This document shows positions 20,201 through 27,396 of a DNA stretch of 64,000 nt, one piece after another. The stretch comes from JAHECW01 sp964641415 (lineage in GTDB: Bacteria > Acidobacteriota > Thermoanaerobaculia > Thermoanaerobaculales > Sulfomarinibacteraceae), in assembly GCA_964641415.1 (NCBI GenBank), contig CAZXMW010000001.1:1-64000 (forward strand). Reading direction: 5' to 3'. Under the pieces are notes generated by a model. The model had not been told where the DNA came from. It did not search any database and worked only from the letters and a program-made list of their open reading frames with translations. The position numbers were made by a program, and so were the translations under genes. Numbering within the stretch: the first letter of the stretch is position 1; each line of letters opens with the position of its first letter.

Positions 20201-20615
20201 CCACATCGAGATGATGGTCTTCCTGCAGGGCGTCGACCTCTTCACGCACTGCAACGCGGAGCAGGTGCTCCGGCTGGCGGCGATCGCGAGCGACAACGAG
20301 TTCGCCCGAGGCGACGTGGTGTTCTGTCGCGGTGAGGCGCCGAGCTCGCTGTACTGCGTCGTCGAGGGCCGGGTCCGGCTCGGCAACGACCCCGCCGGAG
20401 GCACCGTGGTCGGTCCCAACGGCCGGTTCGGAGTGCTCGACATCCTGAGCGGCCGGCCGCGGTCCGGCGATGCCGTCGCCGAGACCGACGTCCGCTTGCT
20501 GACGATCGAGGCCGAGGACTTCTTCGACCTTCTGTCGAACAACATCGACATCGTCAAGGCCCTGTTCCGCACCGTCGTCTCCCAGGACGAAGAGGACCAC
20601 GACTCGCTGCTGTGA
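17244..20615 (+). CDS. ATP/ADP-carrier-like transporter fused to HEAT repeats and a cyclic-nucleotide domain
   Basis: About 1123 residues in three parts. Residues 45-450 hold about twelve membrane helices resembling the nucleotide (ATP/ADP, NTT/TLC) transporters and related MFS proteins, with GKSVRQASFIDVIG early. Residues 470-800 form HEAT-like helical repeats (recurring LL..D...D.V....A, AREALVAIGESAVEPL). Residues about 990-1115 are a cNMP-binding domain (FARGDVVFCRGEAPSSLYCVVEGRVRLG). So transport is probably gated or scaffolded by a cytoplasmic sensor. Start: GTG at 17244 or 17247; a TACCTT box ends 6 bases before 17244, whereas the ATG at 17112 would add a stretch overlapping an inverted repeat. 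The transported molecule is unknown. Confidence 0.78.
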   Translation: MVNTESVETSAGPVNGAQSAGLRQHLVGAAFGIRPGEGALAWLFFFYFLILTTVHFAGKSVRQASFIDVIGAENLPWVYLAVAFVSYPVLMLYSRVALRVRHATLVVGLTILHSAGFVLFFFLYGLGQPWVVALYYVWLGMAFAIAVSQVWSYANHVFDPRQARRLFAFIGAGGLLGAIPGGLLAFVVTRYAGTRTTLLAAAGMVLILLVLVLLIERMRPNTRPAPTEGRAAGVAQARGGLEIIRRSRLLLLITVLMVATVVVGQLVGWQFYWHVEEATELAETADRLDLRTSVIGKFFVLMGIVGFVFQLLFTQQIHRALGVGVAMRVLPVTVGATQTAVVFALASAPIAVYPLVWVLMLAEGSLRHSVDQATRELLFLPVPSKLRVRAKAFIDVFVQRFAKGMAALMILPVTFSVLPAASVSWLTLGVLAGWLVLIGRVRREYVREYRSGLKSGIIQPHAAIDPTDLTTVTTLVQSLGSQDARQVLHSLELLANHGLGNLVPPVLLYHRDSEVRRKVLQVLADTDRRDAVELVERAIADDHPEVRSGAMKTLAMLRGDRAEAVMRERLDDPDPELRGTAVAGLLASGDAELAGAADDALSRMAADLDPKVRVEAARALGGVPDPVAQPTMIQLLYDAEVGVVRCAIESVRQRLDRSGRNPLYVPTLVSLMGNRRLKHEAREALVAIGESAVEPLRMFMTSTDEQIWVRRAVPKTLALLGTQRAADALEENLDASDTLMRTKTVEALVFMKGRFKEVRFSTGVVRNQVRAEAIRYLRGLADLWSISSLHEAHLEGPFAIWQKTDRVPTLPQQLLAQRMNTLVEHIFGLLELVERPDDVRAARRSLMSRQPDLRARALEYLDNTLTGSLRRDVFAVIDDAPPEEKLRRARIYFGILMESPESTLDRLIQIDAFADPAARGIILAALHAVWSKEVVSLYPLVQRLAEGAEEPLVRETARWVALRAGTVPPGTGLIGKGETSQMAAMAHIEMMVFLQGVDLFTHCNAEQVLRLAAIASDNEFARGDVVFCRGEAPSSLYCVVEGRVRLGNDPAGGTVVGPNGRFGVLDILSGRPRSGDAVAETDVRLLTIEAEDFFDLLSNNIDIVKALFRTVVSQDEEDHDSLL

Positions 20616-20678
20616 ACTGCCCGGGCGGGTCAGGGCTCGCGCACGACCAGCTCCCGCCGAAGGTGAGCGATTCTCACC

Positions 20679-20824
20679 GGCGATCTGCACCGGGCTCGTG
20701 CGCTCCGGTCGGTTGCGAAAAGACCCGAGACGCCGACGGGCACGCCTCCGTCTTTCGCAACCACCAGCACCTCAGGATCCTGGCACATCTCATCCGGCGG
20801 GATCGCCGACCTTGGGCTGCACTG
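20679..20824 (+). repeat. dispersed intergenic repeat, copy 1 (about 145 bp)
   Basis: This stretch aligns without gaps to the reverse complement of 36392-36535. In the 87-base core starting GGTTGCGAA about 72% of bases agree by eye, including CCTCCGT, TTTCGCA and TCAGGATC. TGCGAA and TTCGCA bracket the core as an inverted pair. It fills most of the gene-free interval 20616-20954. Short open frames cross it on both strands, but changes are not concentrated at third codon positions, so I read it as non-coding. Confidence 0.6.
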
Positions 20825-20954
20825 ATTCCTGCGCGAGCCCTGAGTGACTGAGGGCTCATTCACGGCGCAGCGCGTCACGACGTGCCGCGCTGTTCCTTTT
20901 CGTCAGATGAGCGAATGAGATAACGTTCGGCCGGTCGCACCGGAGGACTGAGCC

Positions 20955-21158
20955 ATGCAACGACCCGACCCGATTCGCTGTACCTACTGCGGGGCCATCT
21001 CGGACTGGTCGTCCGAGCGCACCGACGCCACCATGTTGGGCGAGGAGCACGCGTGCCAGAGCTGCGGTCGGCAGACCGCGGCCTGGGACGAGGAGACCAA
21101 TCAGAACCTCGAACCAGCTCGCGACATGCACTGGCTCAAGGCCGATCTGCTGTACTGA
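20955..21158 (+). CDS. small zinc-ribbon protein of unknown function
   Basis: 67 residues. Two CxxC pairs (CTYC at about 9-12 and CQSC at about 35-38) should bind one zinc ion. The rest is hydrophilic with no membrane segment. GGAGG stands 8 bases before the ATG, which supports a real gene. It lies 50 bases upstream of the ATPase/transglutaminase gene on the same strand, but that gene has its own -10 box, so a shared transcript is not required. I do not recognise a named family. Confidence 0.6.
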   Translation: MQRPDPIRCTYCGAISDWSSERTDATMLGEEHACQSCGRQTAAWDEETNQNLEPARDMHWLKADLLY

Positions 21159-21196
21159 ACCCTGAACCGGCGGCCCGTGACCCGTGGCGCGGCGCG

Positions 21197-21202
21197 TAGA
21201 CT
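21197..21202 (+). promoter_or_regulatory. -10 box of a leaderless promoter (TAGACT)
   Basis: TAGACT ends exactly 7 bases before the GTG at 21209, without a Shine-Dalgarno. It is the same hexamer as at 64-69. Confidence 0.5.
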
Positions 21203-21208
21203 GGTCGC

Positions 21209-23971
21209 GTGACGGCTGTCGCGGACTTTCGCCGGCGAGCGGACCGTGAGGCGCGCCGCTACGGCGGCGACAGCTGGGTCTTCGTCCGCGAGCTGCTGCA
21301 GAACGCCCGCGATGCCGGTGCGCGGTCGGTGACGATCACGGTCGAGCAGGACGCCTCGCGGCAGCGGATCCGGGTTCGCGACGACGGATGCGGCATGACC
21401 TTCGAGCACGCCCGTCGGTTCCTGTTCACCCTCTACGCGACCTCCAAAAGCGATCAGCGCGACCGCGCGGGGCGGTTCGGCATCGGGTTCTGGTCGGTGC
21501 TCCGATTCGAGCCCGACGAGATCATGGTCCGGTCGAACACCGGCCGCGGGGACGGCTGGCAGCTGCGGATGAGCGGCGACCTCGACCGAACCGAGCGATC
21601 TCCGGTGGCCATGCGACGTGGTACCGAGGTCGAGCTGACCCGTGCCGCGCGCAACGACGACATCGAGAGCCGGGTGTGGCACGCCGTCCGGCGTGACGCG
21701 CGATCCCTCCGTCGCCTCGGTCGGCGCGGCGTTCTCGAGGTTTGGGTGAACCGCCGCCTTGCGACCGCGGAGATCGAGCTGCCGGCGCCGAGCCTGGCCT
21801 TCCGCGGCCGTGGTCTTCGTGGCGCCGCCGCGCTGTCCGACGCGCCGCGGGTCGACCTGCTCGCGCACGGGCTTCGAGTCCGGACCGCCGCAACTCTGGA
21901 CGAGCTGATCACCGAACCCGAGCGCCCGGGGAAGACAACCCCAGCGCACGTTGCCGGCCTCCTCCCGCGAGTGATTCTCGACAGCCGTCGCCTTCAGGTG
22001 CTCATGGCCCGCGGCGACGCGCGCAGCGACGCCGAGCTGAGTCGGGCGGTGGAGCTCGGCCGGCGCGCGGTCCGCCGCCTGGTTCGTGGTCAGCTCGACC
22101 GGGTCGCCGGGCGCGGCCCCGTCGAACGCGCGGCCGGCCGGTTCGCCGAGGTCGTGCTCGGCCACGCGGCGTGGCGGCTCGGGTTACTCTCGGTGCTGAT
22201 CGTGGCCGCCGTTGCCGGTGGCGCCTGGCTCGCGGCCGGCGCAGGGTCCGGGAGGGCATCGAGCTCGACCGATCCCGGCCCGGGCGAAAAGGGTGCCGCG
22301 AACTCGTCGGCGGCCGTCCTCGAGGCGTCGGTTGCCGGCCGCTACACCGGACCGACGGTGGACCTGCTGCGAGGGCCGCTCGACGCTGTCGACCTGACCT
22401 ACCGACCTACCGCGTCGGCGCCGCTGCTCACGGTTTTCCGCGCCGGCGGAATCGAGGCCGACGGCCGGATCGCGCCGTCTCCTGCGGCACCGATGACCGG
22501 CATCGCGGATTCGGCGCCCTGCACCGTCGGCTGTCTCGACGTCAGTCTGATCCTCGATGGCGCGGTCGGGAGCGTCCGGTTGCCGGTCGCCACCGGCCAC
22601 CGGCTGGATCCCGCCAGCCTCAGTCCCGCCGGTGCGGATGTCCGCCTCGACCGCGCTCCCGACGGGGTCCCGCTCGTGGTCTTCGACCGCCCGTTCAGCG
22701 GTCCGATCCGATACCGGTCCGCGCCGGCGACCGAGGTCGATGTCGGCCCAGGCGGGTCCTGGCCTGAGCTGCCGGCCGAGACCGCCGAGATCCTCGCCCG
22801 ACTGCGCCGCCTCGACGCCGGCCGGGCGGCGACCCTCGGCGAGCGGTGGGTCGGTCAGCGTGTCGCGTACGACACCTCCGAGGCGGCGGTACGGCAGCAC
22901 CGGGAGGCGCACCGGGACGGGGTCGGCTTCGTCGACCGGTGTCTGTCGGTCGGTGCCGGCGACTGCGACGTGCTCAACGCGTTGCTCGCCACCCTGCTCC
23001 ATCGTGCCGGCTTCGAGGTTCGACTGGCGGTCGGTCTCGTCGGTTCTGATGGCCGGGCCCGACCCGGGCTGCACGCGTGGGTCGAGCTGCAGGACGAGGA
23101 CGGCTCGTGGCGGACAGCCGACGCCAGCCGATGGCCGCCCCGCTCGGTCCGGCCGGCGCCGAACGTCGCGTCGCAGGTGGCCGGCCTGCAGCCGTCCGGC
23201 GGTTGGTCGCCGACGGGCGGGATCGTGTCGGGGCGGACGCTGTGGCTGGCGGCGACGGTCGCGCTCATCGCAGCGGCGGCCGCGGTTGGACTGCGACGCC
23301 GGTTGGTCGTCGACGACGTCCGGTGGTCCGACGAGACGGACCTCGAGCGGCTGCTGCGTGGCGCCCTCGAGCGGCCCGAGGCGTTCAGCGGCGTACCCGC
23401 GCTGTTTTCGCGGCCTGTGGTGCCGCTGCTCGGCGGAGGGGGCATCGATCTCGACCGCGCGCGGAAGCTGGCGGCCAGGGGGCGCCTCGCCTTCAGCTGC
23501 GGGCCCTCGTCGCTTGCCCTCGAGGCGGTCCGGCGTCGACGGCCGGTGCTCGACGGGCGCCGCGGCGAGGGGTCGGCGGTCGCGACGGCGCTCGGCGCCG
23601 TCGATCTCGACCGCTGGCAGCGGCTGTTGGACGAGGGTCGACCGCATCCGGTGACCGAACGGCTCGCCGCCGCGCTCGAACGGGCCGGCGACCATTGCCG
23701 GGTCCTGACCGCCCCCGGGGTTCCGAATGGCGTTGCCGTGCTCGGCGCGTGGCTGCTCGGGCCCGACCGGGGTCGGGTGATCGTGGTGGACGACGCGGGC
23801 GACCTCTGGCGTCGGGTCCGCGAGCTGGAGGCCGACCGCCCGCGGACTGCCGTCTTCGTGCTGGCTGAGGCGACGGTGCACGGGCTCTCCGTGCTCCAGT
23901 CCCGCCGTCGGAGGCTCCTGCGGCGCCTGGCCGCTGACTGCCTCGTCGAACGGGGAGAGCGCGATCCGTGA
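21209..23971 (+). CDS. GHKL (Hsp90-like) ATPase fused to a transmembrane transglutaminase-like domain
   Basis: 920 residues. The N-terminus is an Hsp90-type ATPase: RELLQNARDAG with Asn32, DDGCGM (58-63) and GRFGIGFWS (88-96), spaced as in HtpG. A membrane helix follows at about 320-345. The next part ends in a transglutaminase-like domain with Cys586 (GDCDVL), His622 (LHAWVEL) and Asp638 (TADAS), then a second helix (about 676-695) and a 225-residue tail with a VIVVDDAGD motif. With two helices the ATPase and tail would be cytoplasmic and the transglutaminase-like domain outside. It may couple ATP-driven change inside to cleavage or cross-linking outside; no function is known to me. The stop overlaps the next gene as GTGA. 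Confidence 0.75.
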   Translation: MTAVADFRRRADREARRYGGDSWVFVRELLQNARDAGARSVTITVEQDASRQRIRVRDDGCGMTFEHARRFLFTLYATSKSDQRDRAGRFGIGFWSVLRFEPDEIMVRSNTGRGDGWQLRMSGDLDRTERSPVAMRRGTEVELTRAARNDDIESRVWHAVRRDARSLRRLGRRGVLEVWVNRRLATAEIELPAPSLAFRGRGLRGAAALSDAPRVDLLAHGLRVRTAATLDELITEPERPGKTTPAHVAGLLPRVILDSRRLQVLMARGDARSDAELSRAVELGRRAVRRLVRGQLDRVAGRGPVERAAGRFAEVVLGHAAWRLGLLSVLIVAAVAGGAWLAAGAGSGRASSSTDPGPGEKGAANSSAAVLEASVAGRYTGPTVDLLRGPLDAVDLTYRPTASAPLLTVFRAGGIEADGRIAPSPAAPMTGIADSAPCTVGCLDVSLILDGAVGSVRLPVATGHRLDPASLSPAGADVRLDRAPDGVPLVVFDRPFSGPIRYRSAPATEVDVGPGGSWPELPAETAEILARLRRLDAGRAATLGERWVGQRVAYDTSEAAVRQHREAHRDGVGFVDRCLSVGAGDCDVLNALLATLLHRAGFEVRLAVGLVGSDGRARPGLHAWVELQDEDGSWRTADASRWPPRSVRPAPNVASQVAGLQPSGGWSPTGGIVSGRTLWLAATVALIAAAAAVGLRRRLVVDDVRWSDETDLERLLRGALERPEAFSGVPALFSRPVVPLLGGGGIDLDRARKLAARGRLAFSCGPSSLALEAVRRRRPVLDGRRGEGSAVATALGAVDLDRWQRLLDEGRPHPVTERLAAALERAGDHCRVLTAPGVPNGVAVLGAWLLGPDRGRVIVVDDAGDLWRRVRELEADRPRTAVFVLAEATVHGLSVLQSRRRRLLRRLAADCLVERGERDP

Positions 23972-25464
23972 CCGGGGTCGACCTTTTCACCATCGACGTC
24001 GGCGCCGAGATCGCGACCCTGACCCGATGTCAGATCCAGGGACCGTGGCAGGTGCCGACCGAGCTGGTGCGTCTCGCGATCGCTCGGCGGGCTCGTACGG
24101 TCGCCGTCGACCTCGGCCGGCGCGGCCTCCGGCTGCGATGCGATGCCGATCTGGCGAGTGGCGACGAGCTTCGAGATCTCGCGACGCTGTTCGACGTTCG
24201 GGCGCCGTCGCCGTCGCGTCAGGCTGCGATCGCCCGAATCGAGGAGGCGGGCCTCGAGTCGCTGCTGTGGGCGGTCGGCCTGCCCGGGGCCCGGCTCGAT
24301 CTCGTCTGCTCCGGAGATGGCCGGCGGCACGCCACAGCCCGCGGCGCCGGGGTCGAGATCGCGGTGGACGACGCCGCTGTCGGCGCGGTATCGACCGAGC
24401 TCCGCTGGTCGTGCCGAGGGCTGGGCAGGCGGCGGGCGCTGGCCTGGCTCGAAACCGCCGCGCGCTTCGCGCCGGCCGAGGTCACGGCGGCCGGGCGGAA
24501 GATCGTCCGGGGCTTTCCCGACGGTCTGTACCGCATGCGGATCGCCGAGCCGCTGCCCGGCGAGCTCGCCGTGACCGCGACCGGCGACGCGCCGGCGCTG
24601 TGGCTGCTCGAGCACGGCGTGCTGTCGGCGCGGGCGGTGGTGCCCGGCTACCCGGCCTTCGCCGCTGCGATCGAGATGAGCGGCGTGGCGCCCGGGGCCG
24701 CCTCGGCCGACGAGCTCCGGACCGCCGTCACTTCGTATCTGCCCCGACTGATCGACCGGGCGGTGCAGATGCTGCTGCTTCTCGTCGCCCGGCTCCCCGC
24801 CGCGGGCGAACCGGCAGCCTCGCGGCTCGTGTCGCTGCTGCTGAGCTGCGCTCAGCGTGGTCTCGGACGCGATCGGATCATGGCCGCGCCGATCATCCGG
24901 GCTCGAGAGGGCGGGCGGCGGCGGATGGTGACGCCGATCGAGCTGGCGAGCCTCGCCGACGTTCGCGGCGGCGCACTGGCCGCCGTCGAGCCCGGTTCCC
25001 GGGACTTTGCCGCGACCGGAGGCCTGGTCGTCGAGGCCGCCCCGGAGATTCGCGCACAGCTGTCGTCGGTGCTCGGGTGCCGGATCGAGCCGACGGGCGG
25101 CGTGCCGGCCGTCGGCTTCCGCAGCCGGCTGTCCGACCTGGTCGAACGAGTCCGGCGCCGGCTGGGAGGCTGGATCGGCCGCCGGCCGCTGGCGCTCTCG
25201 CAGATGTCCGAAGCGGAGCGCCGACTGACGAGCTTGGCTGCCGGCTCGGGCTGCCCGATCGCCCTGTCCGCCGGGACCGGCGGACCGCGCCGACGCGGCG
25301 GCCTGATCGTGGTCGGCCGCGAGCGGGTCGAGATCCGCGCCGCCGTCCAGGCGGTCGCGGCCGACGACTCGTGGCTCTACCCGGCGCTGCTCGCCGCGGC
25401 CGTCGACAACGACATCGACGACGGGCTTCGCCGGCGATGGCTCGACTCCCTCTTTGAATTTTGA
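23968..25464 (+). CDS. partner protein of the ATPase/transglutaminase, possibly a degenerate GHKL protein
   Basis: 498 residues, no signal peptide; one strongly hydrophobic stretch (about 266-277, QMLLLLVARLPA) is too short to call a membrane helix. The order in the first 200 residues (strand, helix, a short loop, IEEAGLESLLWAVGLPGARLDLVCSG, then strands) resembles the upstream ATPase domain around its FGIGFWSVLRF segment, but the Asn and the DxGxG motif are missing. It may therefore be a catalytically dead relative; this is a weak, pattern-based guess. The GTG start overlaps the previous stop, so the two proteins are made together and probably interact. The stop lies in the heptamer/inverted-repeat element shared with the convergent gene. 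Confidence 0.62.
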   Translation: MTGVDLFTIDVGAEIATLTRCQIQGPWQVPTELVRLAIARRARTVAVDLGRRGLRLRCDADLASGDELRDLATLFDVRAPSPSRQAAIARIEEAGLESLLWAVGLPGARLDLVCSGDGRRHATARGAGVEIAVDDAAVGAVSTELRWSCRGLGRRRALAWLETAARFAPAEVTAAGRKIVRGFPDGLYRMRIAEPLPGELAVTATGDAPALWLLEHGVLSARAVVPGYPAFAAAIEMSGVAPGAASADELRTAVTSYLPRLIDRAVQMLLLLVARLPAAGEPAASRLVSLLLSCAQRGLGRDRIMAAPIIRAREGGRRRMVTPIELASLADVRGGALAAVEPGSRDFAATGGLVVEAAPEIRAQLSSVLGCRIEPTGGVPAVGFRSRLSDLVERVRRRLGGWIGRRPLALSQMSEAERRLTSLAAGSGCPIALSAGTGGPRRRGGLIVVGRERVEIRAAVQAVAADDSWLYPALLAAAVDNDIDDGLRRRWLDSLFEF

Positions 25465-25517
25465 GTTCCATCAGGCACGGCCGCGTTCGCCATGGAATCA
25501 CGCTGCAATGGAACTCA
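25462..25517. repeat. inverted repeat with heptamer-like tails between convergent genes
   Basis: TGAGTTCCAT (25462-25471, starting with the stop codon) and ATGGAACTCA (25508-25517) are perfect 10-bp arms around 36 bases. The right arm continues AACTCAG-AACTTTC, the heptamer family seen at 2579-2599 and 2841-2875. Confidence 0.6.
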
Positions 25518-25523
25518 GAACTT

Positions 25524-25901
25524 TCAGTTGATCGTGTCGTCCCCGGCGGTGTCGAGGCGCAGGACGTCGAGATTGGTGGTCGCCGGCTCAACGATCTGAA
25601 TCGCGGCCTCGAAGGTGTCACGCAGCAGCTCGGGCGCGACGCCGTCGGCGAGCATGGCCCAGATGACGGCACGAAGCAGCTCCTCGCTCATCCGGTCGGA
25701 GCGCTCGTCGCGCGCGGTGACCAGGCCGCCGAAGATCGCGTTGGCAGCGCCGGCGCCGCGGGGGATGAGCACCGTCAGGCACGCCCCGAGGTCCTGTCCA
25801 TGGGCGCCCGGCGCCTGTTGGATGAGGTCGACGAGCTTGTTCTCGAAGTCCTCGAACCACTCCGGGCGAGGGTCGGAGTCCTTGGGAATCCTGTCGTTCA
25901 T
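25524..25901 (-). CDS. small acidic protein of unknown function
   Basis: 125 residues, soluble, Asp/Glu-rich at both ends. The middle (ACLTVLIPRGAGAANAIFGGLVTARDERS) and a predicted helix with SEELLRAVIWAMLADGV suggest a folded all-alpha or alpha/beta protein. GGGAGG lies 6 bases before the ATG, supporting the start. It converges on the ATPase partner gene. I do not recognise the family. Confidence 0.6.
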   Translation of the reverse strand: MNDRIPKDSDPRPEWFEDFENKLVDLIQQAPGAHGQDLGACLTVLIPRGAGAANAIFGGLVTARDERSDRMSEELLRAVIWAMLADGVAPELLRDTFEAAIQIVEPATTNLDVLRLDTAGDDTIN

Positions 25902-26289
25902 TCGGGCCTCCCGAGGGTGCTGTCGACGGCTTCGAGCACCGCTCTTGGCAAGGATCGAAGCAGGAATCGTGCCGGATTCCCCCGAACGGCGGTACGCCCC
26001 GGATCGACGCCGGTGTTCCGGATCGGGACGGCTGCGCCTCGAACGCCACGGTCACCGGCGGCAAAGGTGTCTATCCCGGACTCTTCACGAGTGATCTGCT
26101 GCACGTCGCGATCCGCGGCGCGTGGCGGCGCTGTCTCGAAACGGTCGCTCGACGTACCGCGAGTACGCCTTCGCTCCCGTTTCTTGCGAGAACACCGCCA
26201 CGCTTGCGCCTCCCGCCGTTCGCCACGAACCCTCATGAAGAGTCCGGGCGATTGGCGGCCGCGCGTCCGGACTCGGTCGGGAAACGAGA
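25902..26289. other. gene-free stretch of about 390 bases
   Basis: No confident gene. An Arg-rich open frame on the minus strand (25898-26236) overlaps the next start as ATGA but has no Shine-Dalgarno and no family features. Around 26140-26200 the sequence CTCGACGTACCG...CGTTTCTTGCGAG faintly resembles the core of the dispersed repeat at 20679 and 36392. Confidence 0.4.
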
Positions 26290-26295
26290 TACACT
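26290..26295 (+). promoter_or_regulatory. -10 box of a leaderless promoter (TACACT)
   Basis: TACACT ends exactly 7 bases before the ATG at 26302. No Shine-Dalgarno sequence precedes the gene. Confidence 0.5.
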
Positions 26296-26301
26296 TCAGC
26301 C

Positions 26302-27261
26302 ATGAACCGCCGCACCCGGGACAGTGTGCTGTACAACCTGCTGCGGGGCGTGCTCGCCGTCGGTGGCCGTGCGCCGTTGAAGCTCGGGCGAGGGCTCGGC
26401 GCCATCGCCGCGCGGCTGGCGCTGCCGTTCGCCAGGCGTGATCGAAGCCGCATGAAGGCCAATCTCGAGCTCGCCTTCCCCGAGCTCGACCGGCGCGAAC
26501 GCGACCGGATCATGCACGGCTGCGTCCGCCATTTCGGCCGCATGCTCGCCGAGGTCGCGTGGCTGTGGCGCGCAGATGTCGCCGACGTCCGACAACTGGT
26601 CGAGATCGAGGGCATCGAGCACCTCTTCACGGCGCTCGATGGGGGCCGGGGTGCGATCCTCGCCACCGGCCACGTCGGCAACTGGGAGCTCCTCAACGCG
26701 GCTCTCGCTGCGTCCGGGGTGCCGATCTCGGCAGTCGTGCGCGAGCTCGACGACCCTCGTCTGGACTCGTCGGTGACCGCCCTGCGGGAACGTTTCGGCA
26801 GCCAGGTCGTTCCGCGCGGGGTCGAGGCCGGGCGGCAGCTGGTTCGGACTCTTCTGTCCAACCGGGGTGTCGGACTGCTCATCGACCAGGACATCCCGAG
26901 CATCCCCGGTGTCTTCGTGCCGTTCTTCGGCCGGCTTGCGTGGACGCCCTCCGGGGCGGCCATGCTGGCGTTGCGGACCGGTTGTGCGATCATGCCCGGT
27001 TTCATCCACCGAATGCCTGACGGGCGGCACAAGGTCAAGATCGATCCGCCCTTCGAGCTGCCCGAAGAGGGTCCTCGCGACCAACGGGTCACCGAGCTCA
27101 CCGCGGCGGCGACCGCGGCAGTCGAGTGGCAGGTTCGGGCCTGGCCCGAGCAGTGGGTGTGGATGCACCGGCGGTGGCGAACCAGACCCGGTGATGAAGG
27201 CCCTCCCGTGTCGGGAGCCCCGCCGGATTGCCGGAGCCACCCGGCGGAGAGCCGAGTTTGA
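26302..27261 (+). CDS. lipid A biosynthesis acyltransferase-like protein (LpxL/HtrB family)
   Basis: Membrane-associated acyltransferase, 319 residues, expected to add a secondary acyl chain to lipid A or a related glycolipid on the inner face of the inner membrane. The catalytic pair is His124-x4-Glu129 in GHVGNWE; DQDIPSIPGVFVPFFG (about 195-210) and TPSGAAMLA are the usual family landmarks, and QWVWMHRRW closes the domain. The last 20 residues after RRWRTRPG look disordered. No other lipid A gene is nearby. It implies that the cell has an outer membrane with acylated glycolipid. Confidence 0.88.
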   Translation: MNRRTRDSVLYNLLRGVLAVGGRAPLKLGRGLGAIAARLALPFARRDRSRMKANLELAFPELDRRERDRIMHGCVRHFGRMLAEVAWLWRADVADVRQLVEIEGIEHLFTALDGGRGAILATGHVGNWELLNAALAASGVPISAVVRELDDPRLDSSVTALRERFGSQVVPRGVEAGRQLVRTLLSNRGVGLLIDQDIPSIPGVFVPFFGRLAWTPSGAAMLALRTGCAIMPGFIHRMPDGRHKVKIDPPFELPEEGPRDQRVTELTAAATAAVEWQVRAWPEQWVWMHRRWRTRPGDEGPPVSGAPPDCRSHPAESRV

Positions 27262-27396
27262 TCGCGGCCGGGATCGGCCGGGCCCGGCTCATGACGGTCT
27301 CCTCGGGCGGGCGCTGCCTCGGTCTGGTGAGCCGCGAGGGCCTCGACGGGGCGCTGTCGATTCTCATGTTCACCGCGCGGTGCGAGGCGGCCTGAG

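Noticed and set aside
20630..20878. Minus-strand 82-codon frame in the 20616-20954 interval
   Set aside because: It lies across the dispersed repeat, whose second copy is not open in the matching frame over the same length. Substitutions do not look coding.
25898..26236. Minus-strand 112-codon frame that overlaps the gene at 25901 by ATGA
   Set aside because: Arg-rich, no Shine-Dalgarno, and the gene at 25901 has its own GGGAGG. The overlap alone is not enough.
27258..27395. 45-codon plus-strand frame beginning TTG, overlapping the acyltransferase stop
   Set aside because: Rare start codon, no family pattern, and it fills the whole gap to a convergent stop by chance as readily as by selection.
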